Counted from the stretch's first letter, positions 22,590 through 34,340 are shown. The stretch: DNA of 64,000 nt from Lepus europaeus (GCF_033115175.1 NC_084850.1:3285024-3349023), one strand, 5' to 3'. Translations and numbers: made by a program. Notes: generated from the letters alone by a model not told the origin.

Positions 22590-23245
22590 AAGGAGATGCC
22601 CCTTCATACCTGTTCAGATAGGTACTTGTATAATTAAAACATGGCATAGAGTGTGAAGACATTGGAACCATCACGTGCTTCGGATGGGAGCGTAAACTGC
22701 TGCAGCCACTTGGTGGCTCCTTGTAAGGAGAAGACAGAATTATCCTATACTCCCAGTAGACACCCAAACTGAAAACCTGTGTTCACACACAAACCTGTAC
22801 ACAAATGCTCACAGCAGCATTATTCGTATACTAGCCATTCAGCAATGAAGGGATAAGCATCATGTGGTACATCCATACCGTCCTAAGGAGGAACGATTTA
22901 CTGATATACACTGTACCAGGGATGAATCTCCTCAACATGAGGCTAAGAGAAAACAAGCCAGACACAAAAGGGCACATATTACATGACTGTGTTTATATAA
23001 AATGTCCAGAATAGGCCTGGAGACACTGCAAGTCTGTTAGTGGTTGCCAGGGGTTGGGGTGGATGCGGATTTAGGAGATGATAGCTAAAAGACTATCGGG
23101 TTTCTTTGGAAGGCAGTAAAACTATCCTGAAATTGACTATGGTGATGACTGCACAACTTTGAATAACCTAAAATCCATTGAATTGTAGACATGAGTGGAT
23201 ATAGTGCATGATGTGTGAATTGTATCTCTATCAAGCTTTTGAATG
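22590..23245 (+). mobile_element. Ancient L1 (L1ME-like) 3' end
   Basis: The segments 'ccttgtaaggagaagacag', 'ctcacagcagcattattcg', 'acatgactgtgtttatata' and 'gtggttgccaggggttgggg' follow the order of an old L1 3' region. Confidence 0.6.
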
Positions 23246-23253
23246 TTTCTTTA

Positions 23254-23311
23254 TTTTCATTTATTTGAAAGGCAGATTAATGGTGGGGGAGAGGGAGAGG
23301 GAGAGGAGAGG

Positions 23312-23354
<43 letters not shown>

Positions 23355-23366
23355 TCTTTGATCCAC
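23254..23366 (-). mobile_element. CSINE, tail part; split by insertion
   Basis: A-rich tail and an expanded GA run (about 23286-23346) of a reverse CSINE. The body resumes at 23720. Confidence 0.8.
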
Positions 23367-23376
23367 TGCCTGCATA

Positions 23377-23709
23377 TTGGCCGGCGCCATGGCTTAACAG
23401 GTTAATCCTCCGCCTTGCGGCACAGGCACACCGGGTTCTAGTCCCGGTTGGGGCTCCGGATTCTATCCCGGTAGCCCCTCTTCCAGGCCAGCTCTCTGCT
23501 ATGGCCCGGGAAGGCAGTGGAGGATGGCCCAAGTCCTTGGGCCCTGCACCCCATGGGAGACCAAGAGAAGCACCTGGCTCCTAGCTTCGGATCAGCGAGA
23601 TGCGCCGGCCGCGGCGGCCATTGGAGGGTGAACCAACGGCAAAAAGGAAGACCTTTCTCTCTGTCTCTCTCTCTCTCACTATCCACTCTGCCTGTCAAAA
23701 AAAAAAAAA
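23377..23709 (+). mobile_element. Young CSINE nested in an older CSINE
   Basis: Same subtype as 20778-21092. A perfect 10-bp duplication 'tgcctgcata' flanks it at 23367-23376 and 23710-23719. Confidence 0.95.
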
Positions 23710-23719
23710 TGCCTGCATA

Positions 23720-23950
23720 GCCAGGGTTGGTTCAGGCCAAAGCCAGGAGCCAGGAACTCCATCTGGGCCTCCCACATAGGCAGGGTCCCAAGTACTTGCG
23801 CCATCTTCTGCTCTCTCCCAGGGTGTGAATCAGCAGGACAATGGATGGGAAGCAGACGCAGAACACAAACCCAGACACTCTGCCATGTGTTGCCATGAGA
23901 TGTGGCCGACCCAAATGGTGGCTTAGCCTGCTGTATCACGACACCCAACC
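23720..23950 (-). mobile_element. CSINE, body and head (continuation)
   Basis: Continues the reverse copy begun at 23254, ending 'tatcacgacacccaaccc'. Diverged. Confidence 0.75.
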
Positions 23951-24059
23951 CTCACTAATGTTCTCACAAAATGAAAACATTCTTGTGAATCTTTTGGGAG
24001 GGGGTATTGATGTGGGCATCCTATGAGAGCAACTTCCTTTTTCCTGCCCAGGCCAAGCT

Positions 24060-24225
24060 ATTCTTTGTTTGCATTTTTACTGTTAATTATAACACTCGTA
24101 CAGAAAAATGAATAGAGCTGAAATGTACAATTTAACAATTTATGTGAAAGCAAATGCCTGTGTAATTACCACCCCAGTCAGGAAATACACAATTGGAAAC
24201 ACCCAGCAGCTCTCCCAAGTGCCCT
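24060..24225 (-). mobile_element. Ancient L1 3' relic
   Basis: 'gaaatgtacaatttaacaat' and 'attaccaccccagtcaggaaa' resemble reverse L1ME. Confidence 0.45.
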
Positions 24226-24540
24226 TTGTATTAGTCTGCCCCACTGCCATAGCCAAGCACCACAGCCTGGGTGGCCTCAGCAGCTCTGGCGGCCACAAGT
24301 GTGAGATGAACGGGGCAGCTTTCTCCCGAGGCCTCTCTCTGCGGCTTGGAGATGGCCGTCCTCTCTGTGTCCCCACGCAGTCTTCACCTGTGTGTATCTC
24401 TATCCTAATCTCTTTTCCCAGGGTCACCAGTCTGATTGCATCATAGCCCACCCTAATGGCCTCATTTCACCTCACTGCCAATGTATACACTATCCCCGGA
24501 TATGGTCACATCTTGGGGGTACTGAAGTTAGGAGACTAGA
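24226..24540 (-). mobile_element. MaLR-type LTR relic
   Basis: 'tattagtctgccccactgcc', 'cctaatggcctcatttcacc' and 'ggtcacatcttgggggtactg' fit a reverse MLT1-type LTR. Confidence 0.55.
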
Positions 24541-25259
24541 AATATCCACTTGCCGTTCACCAGAATGGCTGCCACCTCTGAGCGCTGCCAGCTACTGAGC
24601 TACTACGAGCCACCCTCCCTAGGCTAAACCGTGGGAATTAGGAACAGCGAGGTACCCCAAAGCAATCCCAGAGCTGCAGGCCATCATCCATGAGCTGGGG
24701 AGAGATTAGACCCGCCCATGTGGGGAGCAAGAGCGCCATGGAGAGACTGAAAGGAGACATCATTCATGTGTGAGGGCTGGGTCAGGAGCTAGACTGAAAT
24801 GCAACAGAATACTCCATCCTAGCCCCTTGGTTAGCTACTTAGTTCATCTCCTGTGCAGAGGAAACTCTTGTTTCCAAGGGATAGTGTTCAGTTTTCCTCC
24901 CACAGCTCACTAGGCTCTGAATCTACGGTCTCAAAGACTGAGAGGGGATTTTACAGTTAATTAGGATTTGCATTTTAAAGAGCTAGGAAGTACCCAGGGT
25001 TGTTTTCAGCACTGATGGAAAAGATGCACGCAAAGTTATCTTACAGCAAACTGTACTTTGCCTGCAAGATACCAGCATCTCCCTTTCATCTTCTCTTTTG
25101 AATACATTTATGTCACCCAACTTGTTCTTTTTTCCTTTCATAAGCGAATCCAATCTCAGGGTTTGTTTTGGATGCACACTGACAGTGTGGTTCCCTTAAT
25201 AGTCATCTGAGGTAGGTTCTGTTCAACAACCTTTTAAAATTTTTTTTAAAAATTATCTT
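24541..25259. other. Unique-looking sequence; no gene seen
   Basis: No recognised repeat. Open frames are short. Confidence 0.5.
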
Positions 25260-25600
25260 AGAGGCCAGCGCTGTGGCTTAGCCGGTAAAGCCACTGCCTC
25301 CAGTGCCCGTGTCCCATATGGGTGCCAGTTCGAGTCTGGGTTGCTCCACTTCTTATCCAGCTCTCTGTTGTGGCCTGGGAAAGCAGTGGAAGATGGCCCG
25401 AGTCCTTGGGCCCCTGCAACCACGTGGGGGACCCAGAAGAAGCTCCTGGCTCCTGGCTTCAGAATGGCATAGCTCCAGCCATTGCAGCCATTTGGGAAGT
25501 GAACCAGGGGATGGAAGACCTCTCTCTCTCTACCTCTGCCTCTGCCTCTCTGTAATTCTGCCTTTCAAATAATAAATAAATAAATCTTTAAAAAATAAAA
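25260..25600 (+). mobile_element. CSINE, full length; left half of inverted pair
   Basis: Starts 'gaggccagcgctgtggctt'. Its A tail meets the tail of the next, reversed copy. Confidence 0.93.
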
Positions 25601-25884
25601 TTATTTTATTTGAAAGGCAGAGAGAGAGATCTTCATCTGCTGGTTCATTCCCCAAGTGGTTGCAACGTCTAGCATAGGCCAGCCCAAACCAGGAGCCCAG
25701 AACTCCATCCAGGTTTCCCTGGTGGGTGACAGGGGCCCAAGCACTTGAGCCATCTTCTGCTTTCCCAGGTGCTCTAGCAGAGAGCTGGATGGGAAGTGGA
25801 GCAGCTGGGACTCCAACCAGTGTCCATATGGGATGCTGGCACTGCAGGTTGTGGCTTAACCCACTGCACCACACAACACCAGCC
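25601..25884 (-). mobile_element. CSINE; right half of inverted pair
   Basis: Reverse copy ending 'accacacaacaccagccc'. Tail-to-tail with 25260-25600. Confidence 0.9.
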
Positions 25885-25988
25885 CTGAAGTTAAAGTTTA
25901 GAGTGCACAAGTTATAAATACAGAGGAAAGTACAATGTGCCAAACTTAATGAGGACCACCAAAAATTTTCATCCTAAAACTGTATGTA

Positions 25989-26325
25989 GGGGGTTAGCCT
26001 TGTGGGGTAGCAAGTTAAGCCTCTACTGGTGATGCCGGCATCCCATACAGGCACTGGTTTGAGTCCCAGCTGCTCCACTTCTGATCCAGTTCCCTACTAA
26101 TGAACCTGGGAAAGATGGATCAAGTGCTTGGGCCCCTGGACCCTCATGGGAGACCCAGAAGAAGCTCTGGTTTCCTGGCTTCGGATTGGCACAGCCATGG
26201 CCATTGTGGCCATCTGAGGAGTGAACCAGCAGATGGAAGACCTCTCTCTCTCTCTCTCTCTCTCTCAGCCTCTCCTTCTCTCTGTGTGTAACTCTGATTT
26301 TCAAATAAATAAATATTTTTTAAAA
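25989..26325 (+). mobile_element. CSINE; left half of second inverted pair
   Basis: Diverged head 'ggggttagccttgtgggg', with a CT run at 26243-26267. Confidence 0.9.
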
Positions 26326-26623
26326 AGACAGAGTTACAGAGAAGTAGAGACAGAGAGAGAGAAATCTTCTATCTGCTGGTTCACTCCCCAAATGCCTGCA
26401 ATGGCTAGAGCTGAGTTGATCCAAAGCCAGGATGCAGGAGCTTCTTCTGGGTCTCCCACTGAGTGCAGGGGCCCAAGCACCTGGGCCATCCTCCGCTGCT
26501 TTTCCAGGCACATTAGCAGGGAGCTGGATCAAAAGTGGAGCAGCTGGGGCTTGAACCAGTGCTCATATGGGATGCCAGCGCTGCTGCTGGCTGGGGCTTT
26601 AACCCGCTGCACCATAGCACTCT
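26326..26623 (-). mobile_element. CSINE; right half of second inverted pair
   Basis: Its A-rich tail is fused with that of the previous copy. The head ends 'gcaccatagcactctc'. Confidence 0.9.
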
Positions 26624-26900
26624 CTTAATGTCTTCTAATGAACAGAGGTTCTTGAACTTCATACAGTGCAATGTATCAGTCTTCCATGGTTAGTGCTTGC
26701 TTTGTGTGTTGTGATTACAAAGTCTTTCCCTGTCCTGTTTTAGGAAGACATTCTCCAAGGCTGTCTTCTGAAAGTGTTATTGTGTTACCTTTTAGCTTTA
26801 GGTTTATAACCCACACACAATGTGTTGTTGTGTGTGGTACCAGACAGGGCTTCAATTTTATCTTCCATATGGCCCCTCTGGTTGCCCTAGCTCTGTTACA
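26624..26900 (-). mobile_element. L1 ORF2 relic
   Basis: 'acaaagtctttccctgtcctg' region and 'ttaggtttataacccacaca' are reverse L1M ORF2. Confidence 0.55.
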
Positions 26901-27279
26901 CATTTGTCCGAGAGCAGCGACAACGCAGTCACATGCTCTTGGTGGACTTCGGACTGTGACTCCTTGTCCTAAGGCCTGGGGACAGCCACAAGTGAAGCTC
27001 AACTCCTCGGCTGCTTCTTCTGTGTCACCAACCCCCAAACAGCCCCGGCTAAAGCTCTTGCCAGTGCCAGCCTTACCACTTCAGAGTCCCTTGTATCCTG
27101 CCTGTTGGCTTAGCATGGCTTTTTGTTCCGTAGCTAGTTAGCTAGCTGATGCTTTTAAAGCAGTGTTTTAAAAATTTGTCTTGGTTTTTCAGGGGGAAGG
27201 TTGCTCCAAGTTATCTAGTTTCCCATTATTAGAAATCAACATCTGAAATATGCACATCAATTTCTTTAAAAAAATAAAA
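26901..27279. other. No gene seen
   Basis: Unique-looking sequence. Confidence 0.45.
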
Positions 27280-27605
27280 CTTAAAATTAAAAATAGCCTA
27301 CATAAAGTGCATATAGTCTGCTAATCTGAACTGTGCACCTAGATGCATTTTTATAGGTGTGTACATCCATGTGTGCACCATTCAGATCAAAAGGAAGAAG
27401 GCTTCCAGCATCCTGAAAGATAACCTCAACCCCCTTCCCAGTCCCAGGAACAGCCACTATTACTGTCCAATATGTTTATTTAGTTTGAGCTTCATATAAA
27501 TGGAAGTGGCTAGTCTCTACTCTTGTTGAATCTAGCACAATTTATTTACATTTTCTAAGCAGTTGTGGTGTTTTCACTGTTTGGCTATTACACATACTGG
27601 TGTTA
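27280..27605 (-). mobile_element. Ancient L1 3' relic
   Basis: 'gtgtgcaccattcagatc', 'aggaacagccactattac' and 'gcttcatataaatggaa' are reverse L1ME. Confidence 0.5.
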
Positions 27606-27609
27606 TGAG

Positions 27610-27886
27610 AACCTTAGGGAGGGGGGAGGGGGAGGGGGAGAGGAGGAGAAAGAGAGGGGAAGGGGATGGGAGGAGGGAGAAGGAGAATCTTTCATTCACT
27701 GGTTCACCTCCCAAATAGCCACAGTGACCAGGGTTGGGCCAGGCTGAAACCAAGAGCCAGGAGCTTCATCCAGATCTCCCCCGTGGATGCAGGGGCCCAA
27801 GCAATTGCCCATCCTCTGATGCTTTTCCCAGGTGCACTAGCAGGCAGCTGGATCAGAAGTGGAGGAGCCAGGACTCAAACTGGTGT

Positions 27887-27888
<2 letters not shown>
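27610..27888 (-). mobile_element. CSINE, head-truncated
   Basis: Purine run (GGGGGA-type) in place of the usual GA run, then the body to 'ggactcaaactggtg'. The head is replaced by an ATC repeat. Confidence 0.82.

Positions 27889-27921
<33 letters not shown>
27889..27921. repeat. (ATC)11 microsatellite
   Basis: Eleven perfect ATC units where a CSINE head would be expected. Confidence 0.95.
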
Positions 27922-27924
27922 TAT

Positions 27925-28199
27925 GGTGGGGTAGTCATTGTGGTGTAGTGGCTTCAGCTGCCCTTCGAGACACCTGTGTCCCATATTGGAATGTCAGTTT
28001 TGCTCTGCTTCCCATCCAGCTTCCTGTTAATGCATCCTGGAAGGCAGGTGATGATAACTCAAACACTTGGGTCCATGGATCCTGCCTTTGGGTCCATGAT
28101 TCTGGCTGTTGTGGGTATTTGAGGAGTGGTAGCAGGTTCTCTCTCACTCTCACTTGCTCTCACTCTCACTATTCCTTACAAACAGATAAATAAATCCTT
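27925..28199 (+). mobile_element. CSINE, diverged, split near its tail
   Basis: Starts 'tggggtagtcattgtgg'. Its tail 'cagataaataaatcctt' is duplicated around the next element and ends near 28545. Confidence 0.8.
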
Positions 28200-28518
28200 T
28201 TTTTTGCCAGGCAGAGTTAGAGAGAGAGTTATAGACAGTGAGAGAGAGAGACAAAGGTCTTCCTTCCATTGGTTCACTCCCTAAATGGCCGGCGCACCGT
28301 GCCAATCCAAAACCAGGAGCCAGGTGCTTCCTCCTGGTCTCCCATGCCAGTGCAGGGCCCAAGCACCTGGGCCATCCTCCACTGCACTCCCAGGCCACAG
28401 CAGAGAGCTGGACTGGAAGAGGAGCAACCGGGACAGAATCCAGCACCCCAACCGGGACTAGAACCCGGGGTGCTGGTGCCGCAGGCGGAGGATTAGCCTA
28501 GTGAGCCGCGGCGCCAGC
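28200..28518 (-). mobile_element. Young CSINE with 17-bp TSD
   Basis: Reverse copy ending 'gagccgcggcgccagc'. The flanking 17-base duplication is at 28183-28199 and 28519-28535. Confidence 0.94.
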
Positions 28519-28545
28519 CAGATAAATAAATCCTTAAAAGAAAAG

Positions 28546-29167
28546 AATACTGTACCCAATGAAGGTATCCTTTACATGTGAGGGAGAAATAAAGACATTC
28601 CCAGACCAAGAAAAGCTGAGAGAATTTATTACCACCAGACTTGTCTTACAAGAAATGCTAAAAGGAGTTCTTCAAACTGAAAGAGAGAGACTAACAAGTA
28701 AGAAGAAAATATTAGAAGGCAGAAAACTCCATGGTAAGAGTAACTACACAAATTGAGAATGCTGTCATATTGTAAACATGGTGCATAAACCATTCATATC
28801 TTTACTGTGAAGACTGAAAATAATCACTACATCAAAATGTTAAGAGACAGGCAATATAAAAAGGGTTAAAATGAAACATCGAAAATTTAAAATATGGACA
28901 GGAATGGTGTGCAAGTATAGAGTTCTGTATTATTATTATTATTATTTATTAGTTTTCTTATCTCCTGTTTTTGTTTTCATTCCTTACCTTCATAATGAAT
29001 GTTAAGTTGCTATCATTTCAAAATAGCTTGTTATAACCAAAGGTTTCTTGTAAGCCTCATGGTAACCACAAAGGAAAGATGAACGGTACACTTAGCGAAA
29101 ACAATAAGCAAGGAATGAAAGTGTTAGAGAAAACCACTTTACCACAAATGAAGGCTTTAAGAGGGGA
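28546..29167 (+). mobile_element. L1-related relic
   Basis: Encodes QEMLKGVLQ and 'attaccaccagacttgtc', phrases common in old mammalian L1 consensus. The reading frame is not kept. A (TTA)n run lies at 28930-28945. Confidence 0.5.
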
Positions 29168-29168
29168 G

Positions 29169-29523
29169 GAAAGGGACCTGCGCTGTGTCCTCGGGGGGTA
29201 AAGCCTCTACCACCTGCGGTCCTGGCATCCCATATGGGCCATATGGGCTATGTTTCAAGTCCCAACTGCTCCACTTCCCATCCAGCAACCTGCTAATGGG
29301 CCTGGGAAAGCAGCAGAGGATAGCCCAGTGCTTGGGACCCTGCACCCATGTGGGAGTCCTGGAGGAAGTTCCTGGCTCCTGGCTTTGGATTGCCACAGCT
29401 CCAGCCATTGCAGCCATTTGGGGAGTGAACCAGTGAATGAAAGACCTTTCTCTCTCTCTCTCTCTCTCTCAATCTCTCTCTCTCTCTCTGTAACTCTGTC
29501 AAATAAATAAAATAAATCTTTTT
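29169..29523 (+). mobile_element. CSINE; left half of third inverted pair
   Basis: Has a short 'atatgggcc' duplication in the head and a long CT run at 29449-29488. Confidence 0.9.
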
Positions 29524-29854
29524 TAAGAATTTATGTATTTATTTGAAAGGCAGAGTTACGCAGAGGCAGAGGCAGAGAGAGAGAAAGAGAAAGGTCTTTC
29601 ATTCACTGGTTCACTCCTCAGATGGCTGCAATGGCCGGAGTTGCACCAATCTGAAGCCAGGAGCCAGGAGCTTCTTCCAGGTCTCCCACGCGGGTGCAGG
29701 GGCCCAAGGACTTGGGCCATCTTCCACTGCTTTCCCAGGCCATAGCAGAGAGCTGGATCGGAAGTGGAGCTGCTGGGACTCGAACCAGCACCCATAAGGG
29801 GATGCCGGCACAGCAGACCAGGGCTTTAACCTGCTGTGCCACAGTGCTGGGCCC
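29524..29854 (-). mobile_element. CSINE; right half of third inverted pair
   Basis: Directly joined tail-to-tail with the preceding copy. Confidence 0.93.
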
Positions 29855-29924
29855 TTGGCACTGCTTCTTATTCCAGCTTCCTGCTAATGTGTGCCCTGGT
29901 GGGAGCAGATGCCATCTGACCCAA

Positions 29925-30048
29925 CATGAATGGAACTAGAAGACAGTATGTTAAGCAAAATAAGACAAGCACAGAAAGAGAAGCATCACGTGATTTCACT
30001 CATATGTGGAGTCTAAAAAAATGGTGACCTCATAGAAGTTCAAAGTCT
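29925..30048 (+). mobile_element. L1 3' end, left of CSINE
   Basis: 'tatgttaagcaaaataag' and 'tcactcatatgtggagtc' are classic L1 3' sequence. It resumes at 30394. Confidence 0.7.
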
Positions 30049-30393
30049 CGGGGGCCAACGCTCTGGTCTAGCAAGTAAAGCTGCCCGATGCAGTGCCAGC
30101 AACCCATATGGGCGCCGGTTCAAGTCCCAGCTACTCCACTTGCAATCCAGGTCTCTGGTATAGCCTGGGAAAGCAGTAGAAGATGGCCCAAGTCCTTGGG
30201 CCCCTGCACCTGCGTGGGAGACCTGGAAGAAGCTCCTGGCTCCTGGCTCCTGGCTTCGGATCAGCCCAGCTCCAGCCATTGTGGCCCACTGGGAGTGAAC
30301 CAGTGGATAGAAGACCTCTCTCTCTCTCTCTGCCTCTCCTCTCTCTGTGTAACTTTCTCTCTGACTTTCAAATAAATAAGTCTTTAAAAAAAA
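30049..30393 (+). mobile_element. CSINE inside L1 3' end
   Basis: Starts 'cgggggccaacgctctgg' and interrupts the L1 3' UTR. Confidence 0.92.
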
Positions 30394-30640
30394 GAAGCTA
30401 AAAGTCTGGGGAAGAAAAGGAGGAGGAGAGGTTGAGGAAAGGCTGATTAGTGGGTAGGTTTTATAGTTAGATAGTACTAGGACTGAGAAATTCTGGGGTT
30501 CTATGGCACAGTAGCATGACTCCAGATAATGTTAGTGTATCACATATTTTTCTATGAAATAAACCTAGAAGATGGCATACTGGATGTTTTCACTGTAAAG
30601 AAATGTTCAATGTGTACCCTGATTGGATAATACTCACTTT
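30394..30640 (+). mobile_element. L1 3' UTR (continuation)
   Basis: 'gattagtgggtaggttttat' and 'ttctatggcacagtagcatg' match the L1M 3' UTR. Confidence 0.6.
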
Positions 30641-30719
30641 CTCTCTTCTCTCTATGTGTGTGTGTATCAAGACACCACATCATACCCAAAATATGTAAAA
30701 TTTTTATGTCTGCTAAAAT

Positions 30720-30777
30720 TTTTTTAAAGATTTATTTATTTTACTTGAAAGTCAGAATTACACACAGAGAGAAGGAG

Positions 30778-30811
<34 letters not shown>

Positions 30812-31055
30812 TCTTCTGTCCATTGGTTCACTCCCTAATTGGCCACAACGGCCGGAGCTGGGCCTATCTGAAGCCAGCAGCCAGGAGCTTCTTCCAAGTC
30901 TCCCACATGGGTGCAGGGGCCCAAGAACTTGGGCCATCTTCCAGTGCTTTCCCAGGACATAGCAGAGAGCTGGATCGGAAGTGGAGCAGCTGGGACCTGA
31001 ACCGGCACCCATATGGGATGCCAGCACTGTAACTCAAATAAATCTTTTAAAGAAA
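30720..31055 (-). mobile_element. Chimeric CSINE: reverse body with a forward tail
   Basis: A reverse copy runs to 'atgggatgccagcactgta' at about 31030. Instead of the remaining head it meets 'actcaaataaatctttta', the end of a forward CSINE. This looks like a deletion between two inverted copies. Confidence 0.8.
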
Positions 31056-31534
31056 CTCAGTGTTTTATATTGTTAATCTATCTTCTAGAAGCATGTAAGA
31101 GTGCACAGAGGTATACAGACACAATTTTTCCCTGAAGAATATTTAAGCATTTAAAAATTGGACACAACCTAAAGGAAAGCATGAGGAGTCATCCCCAGGC
31201 CTGCAAACGTAGTCAAGGAACTTGTAACTGGCTGGATTTCAGTCTTGCTGTGGATCCGTGGCTCCTTCATTGACTCCTGTTCTCTTCCTTCTCCAACAGG
31301 AGTGTCTCTAGGGGTTGCCCTGTCCTATTTCACCGTTGTACGCTGGGAAGTGGAAACAGACTACTTGTCTCTCCAGGTTTGCAGGTCTATAGATGCAGAA
31401 AAACTGTACTCCGGGCTCTCTACGTGTGGAATGACATACAAGGATGGAATTCATCTGTACCTGGGCCCGATGTAGATAATAAGGTGCTAATGTAATGGGA
31501 TGAGATTTTTGAAGACCTTTGGAGGGGTAAATAT
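31056..31534. other. No gene seen
   Basis: Unique-looking sequence. The open frame 31245-31475 has no recognisable domain. Confidence 0.45.
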
Positions 31535-31715
31535 ACAGGGGACTTCATAGAAAATGGAATTAAAAGTGGTTTTAATTCAAAAAAAATTTGAGATCCATGC
31601 ATCTGAAATGTCTGAAAAGTTCATAAAATGTGTATTATAAAAATATATGGATTTCAAAATTTTCATACCAAAATAAACAACTTTGAACTCCACTGTCCAT
31701 GAACATTTTGAAGTA
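31535..31715. repeat. Palindromic, MITE-like AT-rich repeat
   Basis: The left end 'acttcatagaaaatgga' and the right end 'tccatgaacattttgaagt' are near inverted complements around an AT-rich core, as in small non-autonomous DNA transposons. Confidence 0.5.
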
Positions 31716-31767
31716 GTCTCTTATTTTGTTGGTGGCAGGGCTATGAATCTCCGGGGCCAGGCAAGGT

Positions 31768-32190
31768 TCCTTGGTAGAATCTGGATGTGGTTTGAGTGTG
31801 TCCCTCAAGGTCCATGTGCTGGAAGTTTGGTGTCCAGTGTGGCAGTGTTGAGGTGGCAGAACATTTAAGAGGTGGGTCCTAGCAGAAGGAAATTAGGTCA
31901 TGGAGGTACTTCCCTGGGAAGGGCCTAGTGCTCATCTGGTCAGCTTGGTTAGTCTTTACAAGAGTGAGTTGTTATAGAGCGAGGCTACCCCGTGAGTTTG
32001 GCATCCTCTTCATGTGACCAGTTTCTTCTCTACTTCTCTGATACTTTATGACATAGCAGGGGTGACCCTCCCCATATGCTGCCCAGATGCGGCTGCCCGA
32101 ACTTGGACTTTCAGCCTGCAAAACTGAGTGAAACAAGCTTCTCTGCTTTATGGAGTACACAGTGTCCAGTATTCTGGTAGGGCACCACAA
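31768..32190 (+). mobile_element. MaLR-type LTR
   Basis: Forward LTR of MST/MLT1 type: 'gtttgagtgtgtccctcaag', 'aagaggtgggtcctagcag', 'ttaggtcatggaggt' and 'gtagggcaccacaaaatgga'. Confidence 0.65.
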
Positions 32191-33784
32191 AATGGACTAG
32201 GACACTCCCAGTGATCGCCAGGTGGTATGCATGCCCTTGTGTCGTCTCCTCTCTCGAGCACACACTGCGCCCAGTAACCCGCCTCTGATGAACAGGATAC
32301 AGCAAAGGTGATGGGACTTCACTTCTGAGATTAGGCTCCAAAGAAACTGGGACTTCTGCCTTGCTCGAACTCTCTGGATCTTCTCACTTGATTACTACAG
32401 ATGCATCCAACTGCCAGGTTGTGGCTGCCCTGTGGAGAGCCCCATGCAACAAAAACCTGAGGGCAGCATCCAACCAACGGAAAGAAACAGCACTGCGTAG
32501 AAGCATGCGAGTGAATTTGGAAGCATGCCTCTTATGGCCAGGTATTGAGGCGACTGGACCCCTGGCTTTCGAGTTAGCGAATGGTTGTTGAAATCCTAAC
32601 TCCACCCCCAACCATCCGTGTCACCTTCCCCAGTCGTTCACTTCTCTAAAACCCAGCCCTTTTCAGTCCTGAACCAGCACGGCGAGCTGGAATTTGTACG
32701 CTCCCAGCATTCCAGGCCCTGAGCTAGGAGATGGCTCCTCTGTACCCGGTGTGGTGGCCTCTTTGTGTAAGGATGATCTCCAGAATCGAAATCCAGGGAG
32801 GAACTTTACAGATTACGCTCCTCAGTCATCCGCATTTATTTGACAGATGAAGTATGTGCAGGAGAGAGTTCTTGATTTAGAAGGTAAAAGCAGCTCCCGC
32901 ACAAGAGGATTAGAACAATCATGGCTAGCCCAATATTTTTCAGTGACATATTTCAGCCTTCTGGTAATGTTTCATCACTGAAATACCAGCTCTTTTTCAT
33001 GTAAACTAGTGAGGGTTTGGACAGAGGACAAAAGCATCATATGTTCTACACATCTTGCAATGGGAACTGTCAAATTTTGCAATCAACATTGCCACAGTAT
33101 CACCGCTAACATGTTTCCAAAAGACTTTTAAAACAAAAACCCACCACAGGCCTGGAACAAAATACACAGCCTAGGAAAATGTGCATCTCCTATTTCCTAC
33201 GCGGATTGAAAAATCCAACCGTGGCCTGAGGCCAACAACAGGAAGGTTCTTTGAGTGTCTCCTCAAATGCTCCCCAGCTTTAGGAACGGATTCAGAAGTG
33301 TGAGTGTGGGAAGGGGGAAGCCCCCTTCTAACCCAAGGGATTGCTTCCCTGCAGGGACATTTCTAGCTCTGACACCCCTGGAAGGCCGTACCAGAGCAGA
33401 CAGATTTGACCAGGGTGTTGGAGATTTCCCTGGAGGATAAGTGATGTGGAAGGGAGGGGAGGAGAGCCTGAAAAAGGCAAACTCAGATCCACTCCCAAGA
33501 GGGAAAGGGGAGGTCTGCTTAGACTGACAGCACGAATGTCTGTGACTCCCAGTCACCAAGTTTTCCCTGTGGAGAAGGGTGAGCTTCGCACCTGCTCTCC
33601 TTCCCGAACACTGCCCAGCCTGGGGACTGTTCACTCCCAGACTTGCTTCTCCTTGGGGCTCTACTTTTTTGAAGCACTCTGGCATTCCTCCAGTATCCTG
33701 ACTCGTCCTCATCTCCCATGTCCAATTCCCCCACCTGACCCCAGCAAGGCTCCTTCCTACATTCCTTCTGTTGCGATGTGAAGA
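32191..33784. other. Mostly unique sequence; no gene seen
   Basis: A MIR-like patch is possible near 32560-32830. The open frame 33263-33712 (149 codons, minus) has no recognisable domain and lacks supporting splice sites. Confidence 0.45.
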
Positions 33785-34031
33785 ACTTTATTTATTGTGT
33801 TTTTACTATATATGCCATGTTTTGATATATATATATATCATATGTATATCATATATATATATATATATATATATAGTAAAAGTGATTACTACAGTCAAGC
33901 CAATTAACATAGCCATCATCTCACACAGTTAATGTTTTCTTGTGTGCCAGGAACACCTAAAACCTACTCTCTGGGCTGATTTCCATTCAACAAGATGTTA
34001 GCAGCTGCAGTCCTCAAGATTCATTCGCCAG
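33785..34031 (-). mobile_element. L1 3' UTR with AT microsatellite
   Basis: The AT run at 33824-33876 is followed by 'aagccaattaacatagccat', typical of the reverse L1M 3' UTR. Confidence 0.65.
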
Positions 34032-34289
34032 GGACCGGCTCCATAACGCAGTGGGTTAATCCTCTCACTGCGGCACCGGCATCCCATAAGGGCGCCGGTT
34101 CTAGTCCCCGCTGCTCCTCTTCCAATCCAGCTCTATTCTATGACCTGGGAAAGCAGTAGAAGATGGCCGAGGTGCTTGGGCCCCTGCACCCGTGTGGGAC
34201 ACCCGGAGGAAGCACCTGGTTCCTGGCTTCGGATCGGCGCAGCGCTGGCTGTAGCGGCCATTTTGGGGGGTGAACCAATGGAAAGAAGA

Positions 34290-34340
<51 letters not shown>

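Noticed and set aside
28559..28756. Small basic protein with QEMLKGVLQ
   Set aside because: Matches old L1-related sequence rather than a cellular gene.
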